NCBI GenBank assembly: GCA_033060915.1
Contig: CM065396.1
Coordinates: 8,583,501 to 8,647,500, forward strand
Length of the DNA: 64,000 nt
DNA from: Euryodendron excelsum
Lineage: Eukaryota > Streptophyta > Magnoliopsida > Ericales > Pentaphylacaceae
Reading direction: 5' to 3'
Both the position numbers and the translations under genes were made by a program. Below, in pieces: positions 59,755-64,000 of this stretch (the first letter of the stretch is position 1; every line of letters starts with the position of its first letter). The notes under the pieces were generated by a model, which did not search any database, was not told where the DNA came from, and was given only the letters and a program-made list of their open reading frames with translations.

Positions 59755-60860
59755 CAGCTGTGATGTAGTAATACTCGAAAAGTCTGAGGTTGATCCATAG
59801 GGAAAATGGTTGGTAAGAGAAAGGAAAAATGATATTGTTTGAGAATTTGGTTTGATTGGAAACTAAATTAAACTAGAAGTTTGAACAAATAAAGAAAGGT
59901 CTTAACTATGAACAATCTAATTGCTCGGGCACTTGATACTTTTAGAAGATATTGAGTTAACTCAATTCAATATCATCAACTTACAATGTTGAATCGGGAG
60001 ATTCCACGGTTAAGAACAATTGAGAATCCTTTCTACTTCATTCAGTGTTTGAGAAAATCAATTCAACACGTTCATATCAAGGATCCAACCAATACCCATA
60101 TGAAGCTTATGTTGTGCATGAGCACTATTGTGCATGGGCACTCAAATATATGATCACAAACGTTTGGTTTTGTAAGAAAAGAATGAAGAGGGAAGAGATT
60201 TTTGTATAAAGCGATAAAACAATTAGATTCAATTGAATACCTTATGAAACATTCAAATGCCAAACAACCTTCATGTTCGTTGCCAAGAAAAATATTAGTT
60301 ACTCATGATTATGAAAGACATCTCTTGTATTGATGAAAACTAATAATCTTTATGAAGAATTTATGCTTGATTACAAGAATGATGAAGACTTTGCAAAAGA
60401 AAACTAAAAAAGCAACTCACAACTCTATTTCCACTTTAGAATTTGTCCCCTAACCAAGTAATAAAGTTTCCTATTTATAGTTACAAGGAGGCACAAGGAA
60501 AATAAGCTGAAAACCCCAATCTATGCCAGATCGCTTGGACGGTACTCCAGTGGCGTTCGGGCACAAAGCCAAAGTAGATTTCGGTGCCCTCTCTAATCAT
60601 TTGGACGGTCCAAGGATTCATCCAGATGCTAGGCCAATATGGGTTTTGCTGCCTTTCTGATCGTTCAGATGGTCAAAGCCATCGTCCTGGCGATCCCTTT
60701 GTTAAAACTGCACTTCTACCCCCTTTTACCTCAAAAACCTAGAAAACATAAGAAAATCATCATTAGATCACATAATCAGCTAACTAAGACTATATATAAC
60801 TAATCTAATGCTAACTGAAGGTAGATTAGGCAGTAATAATCATGTTTTTACAGTGCAATC
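59755..60860 (-). repeat. LTR/leader relic related to 4707-5694
   Basis: It contains gaggttgatccatagggaaa (compare aaggttgatccacaaggaag near 4790) and later gttcatatcaaggatccaac (compare gttcatatcagggtcccatt near 5107). A minus-strand TATA-like CTATAAATAGG lies near 60470. No gag or PBS is attached. Ends are uncertain. Confidence 0.45.
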
Positions 60861-60861
60861 A

Positions 60862-62019
60862 TGTCATGCCCTAATTTTTTTGCACTCAAGAATGGTTGAA
60901 AAATGAAAGGTACTCTTTCGTTAGAACTCATGCTCCTAGAAGGACGAGTACAAGTTTGAATTAGAAATTTATTTTAATAAGGGCTTTTGGAAAAAGGTTT
61001 GGAGTGGCCACCTAACTTTGTTAAGATGAGTTAGATTACCTAAAAGTAAGTGCAATCCGAAGATTAAACTTAGGCGTTTTGAAAAAAATTTGGAAAACTT
61101 CCTCAAGAGAGAGTTATGTAGAGAAAATAGGTTGTTTGGCAACCTTTGGAAAGATTTAAGCCCTTTTTGAAAATAATTCTACTTTGGTCTTTCAAAGCAA
61201 TGATTCTAGGTTCGGAGGTTGGTTACGTATTGGGAAGATACACTAGGCTATCACCCTATCCTGTCCTTACTGTACTTACATGTCTTTTCACCTTAGGTTC
61301 ACTCATTTAGAATCTTTGATTATCCAATGTCAAATTATATTCACTTTGAAAAGAATTTTGGAAAGAAGTTTGAAAAAGGGAATTGGAATTTTGAAAAAGG
61401 TTGTGACCGCATCTATGAGGATCGTCTATGTATCCTTTTATTGGGAATTAGGTTAGTCGTAGTTCAGACTCGGGGTCCGATTTAAAAAAGCCACTTTGGG
61501 GTCTTATTCAATTTAAAAAGACACTTTAAGGCCTTTAGAAAGTTTGATTTGAAAAGGGTTTGGTTTGAACTTTAATTTGAAGATTTGAAAATTAAACTTT
61601 GATTTGAAATCAAACTTGGACTTATTTTGGAAGGTCTGAATTGAATTTTAAAATCATCTTGACTTGAATTGGAGTTTGGAAACCATCTTGGTTTTAGACT
61701 TGAGCTTTAAAAAAAAGTTAAAGTTTCCTAACTTAGAGTTAGGGTTGCACTAGGGTTTTGGCCCCCTAGGATTTATAAAATCTAGGGTTGAAGCATGCAC
61801 TTAAAATAGAAAGGTTTGATTTTTAAAAGTTTTGATTTTAAAAAAGTTTCAAATTAAAAAACTTTCATTTTAGCAAAGATCTATTTTAGGAAAGATCCAT
61901 TTTAGGAAAATTTTATTTTAGGAAATATTTGGTTTTGGAAATTTTTGAACTTAAAAAGATTTGAATTTGGGATTTGGAAAGATTCAACTTTTGAAGAGAG
62001 TTTAAAGTAAGAAAGGCTT
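60862..62019 (-). repeat. Tat/Ogre-like LTR, diverged copy F, interrupted
   Basis: On minus it ends GCATGACA at 60862. The conserved end blocks, the hairpin block (61401-61480) and the G-poor U5 are recognisable, but the filler repeats differ from the other copies. No tRNA-Arg PBS follows the end, so it is a solo or 3' LTR. It is broken off at 62019 by copy G. Confidence 0.75.
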
Positions 62020-64000
62020 TGTCACAGCCCGATTTTTTGCACTCAAGAAAACAAGTGAGAAAGACACGGTACTCTCTCGTTAGAACTAATCCTCCAAGAA
62101 GGACGAGGGCGACTAAGTTTGAATTGAAAATTGATTTGAATAAAGACTTTTGGAAAATATTTGGAGTCACCACCTAACTTTGTTAAGGTGAGTTAAGTTA
62201 CCCAAAATTAAGTGCAATCTAAAGATTAAATTTAAGATTTTTGAAAAGGTTTTGAAAAATTTTCTGAAGAGAGTTTTTGGAGAAGACAAGTTGTTTGGCA
62301 ACCTTTGGAGAGATTTTTTTTAAAAATAACTCCATTTTTTGTCTTTGAAAACATTGATTCTAGGTTCGGAGATTGGTTACGCATAAGGAAGATGCACAAG
62401 GCTATCACCCTATCCTGCCCTTGCAGTACCTACATGTCTTTTCACTCTAAGTTCACTCATTTAGAATCTCCAGTTAACAAATGTCCGATACTATCCACTT
62501 TGAAAAGAATTTTGAAAAAAAGTTTTGATATGATGCACAATGTGCAAGCGCAAGAAAAATATTTGATTTTGAAAATAAATTTGAAAAGGGGATTTGAGGT
62601 TTGAAAAAGGTTGTGACCGCACCTAAGAAGGGTGCCTACATATCCCTTTGTTGGGAATCAGGTCAATTATAGTTCGGACTCGGGATTCGATTGAAAGTAG
62701 ACACTTTGAGGTCTTATTTGATTTGAAAAGACACTTTGGGGTCTTTAGAAAGTTAGATTTGACAAGAGCTTAATTTCAAGTTTGATTTGAAGATTAGAAA
62801 TTAAACTTTGATTTGAAATTGACTTTGTTTGAAATCGAACTTGGACTTGATTTCGAAAGATTGAGTTGAGCTTTGAAATCATCTTGACTTGAATTGGGTT
62901 TTGAAACCATCTTGGTTTAGAAAAGAGTTGAAGTTTCCTAACTTAGAGTTAGGGTTTAACTAGGGTCTAAGATCCTAGGACCTAGGTAATCTAGAGTTTA
63001 AACATGCACTTGAAATAGAATGGTTTGATTTTAGAAAGTTGAATTTTAGGAAAGTTTAGAATTAGAAAAGTTTTGAATTAAGAGAAGTTGTTCCCAAGTC
63101 AAGTTCCCTAGATCCACGTGTTCCAAGTCGGGCTAAATAGATTAATCAAATTAGGAAAGTTTCATTTTAGAAAAGTTCCAAATTTGAAAAGATTTGATTT
63201 CGAAAAGATCTGAATTAAAAAAGGTTTGAACTTAGAAAGATTTGAAATTTGAAAAGATTTGAAAGTTTGAAATTAGGAAAGATTTGAGATTTAGAAAGAT
63301 TTGATTTCTATTTCCTAAAGTTGAGGATTGGTTCTTACTTCCAAAAATAGATTATTTGATTTGATTTCATCTTTGGCAAAGATTTGATTTGACATGAAAT
63401 TGGAAATTTTGAGTTCTGAAAATCTTGAATTTGAAAATCTATGATTTGGTAGAAAAAGGGTTTTGGAAACCTATGATTTGATATAGAAAATAGTTTTGAA
63501 AATTCTTGATTTGATGTAAAGATAAATAGGACTTAATGGGAGAAAATTAGGGTTTCCTAATCATGGATTCTAGGATTTTGACTTGCACTCTCAAGATAAG
63601 AAGCTTTTGAAAAGTAGATATTTGAAAAGAATTTTTAGGAAGTAGATTTTCAAAAACTATTTAGAAAGGGGTTTGAATATGGACTTTTGCAAGTCTATTG
63701 AATATCTCACCTTCTTAAAATGATTTTAATCGTGAGAAGACTAGAATCATTCTAGGGTTATAATTTTGACAACAACTTGGGTTTGAAAACAAGATTTGGA
63801 CCTTGATGATCTCACGGAATGTAACACTTTCCTAAAGCAACCTTGACCATGGAATGACTAGAATCACTATAGAATTATGATTTCTTGAAAAATAATTTAA
63901 GACTTGAAATCAAATTTGGATCATGATGATCACATTGAATATAACACTTTCATAAAATAACTCTAATCATGGAATGGTTAGAATCATCAAAGGTGTGATT
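62020..64000 (-). repeat. Tat/Ogre-like LTR, diverged copy G, cut by window edge
   Basis: On minus it ends GGGCTGTGACA at 62020, inside copy F. It has the conserved end blocks and the hairpin block (62611-62690), then a G-poor U5 to the window end. There is no PBS next to its end, so it is a solo or 3' LTR inserted into F. It is most similar to F. Confidence 0.78.

Overview
This is nuclear DNA from a flowering plant, probably a species with a large, repeat-rich genome. I see no host gene, tRNA, rRNA or CRISPR. Almost every recognisable segment belongs to Ty3/gypsy LTR retrotransposons, nested in one another and decayed by stop codons, frameshifts and deletions. The plant assignment rests on Tat/Ogre-type long LTRs with a tRNA-Arg primer-binding site, an antisense plant-mobile-domain-like ORF, an Athila-type gag, and a chromovirus-like pol behind a TGGTATCAGAGC primer-binding site.

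Three element types build the window. (1) An Athila-like element on the minus strand (about 2390-5694) keeps a decayed gag, a primer-binding site and part of an LTR. (2) A chromovirus-like gypsy element on the plus strand acts as host. Its 5' LTR appears to start near 5695. Its remaining parts lie at 5695-8395, 25495-28063, 44958-46192 and 55608-57118, and read in order as LTR, PBS, extra ORF, gag, protease, RT, RNase H and integrase. (3) One Tat/Ogre-like family with very long LTRs (about 4.2-5.2 kb) accounts for nine LTR copies: 1-2389 (-), 8396-13151 (+), 21041-25489 (+), 28064-32887 (-), 39856-44957 (-), 46193-55607 (+), 47698-52925 (+), 60862-62019 (-) and 62020-64000 (-).

Two Tat/Ogre-like copies have both LTRs and an internal region: 8396-25489 (+) and 28064-44957 (-). 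Each has an Arg-type PBS, a leader of about 1.5 kb, a gag relic, a block of tandem repeats, an antisense ORF or its relic, and a polypurine tract. Neither has any pol, so they look like a non-autonomous lineage. In the plus copy the antisense ORF resembles the plant mobile domain (MAIN-like/aminotransferase-like) family and carries intron-like signals. Two further copies are solo LTRs, one nested in the other (47698-52925 inside 46193-55607), with clear 5-bp target-site duplications. Removing both rejoins the RNase H reading frame of the host element.

Several conserved, apparently non-coding structures recur across the LTRs: GGCGCC inverted repeats just upstream of the TATA box, a 157-bp tandem repeat in U3, a two-hairpin block inside an otherwise G-poor U5, a PBS-like decamer in U5, and a perfect 10-bp-stem hairpin next to the polypurine tract. 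From 57119 to 60860 the sequence is mostly unassigned: low-complexity DNA, a duplicated exon-like segment and a second relic related to 4707-5694. The right end holds two more nested LTRs of a diverged subfamily.
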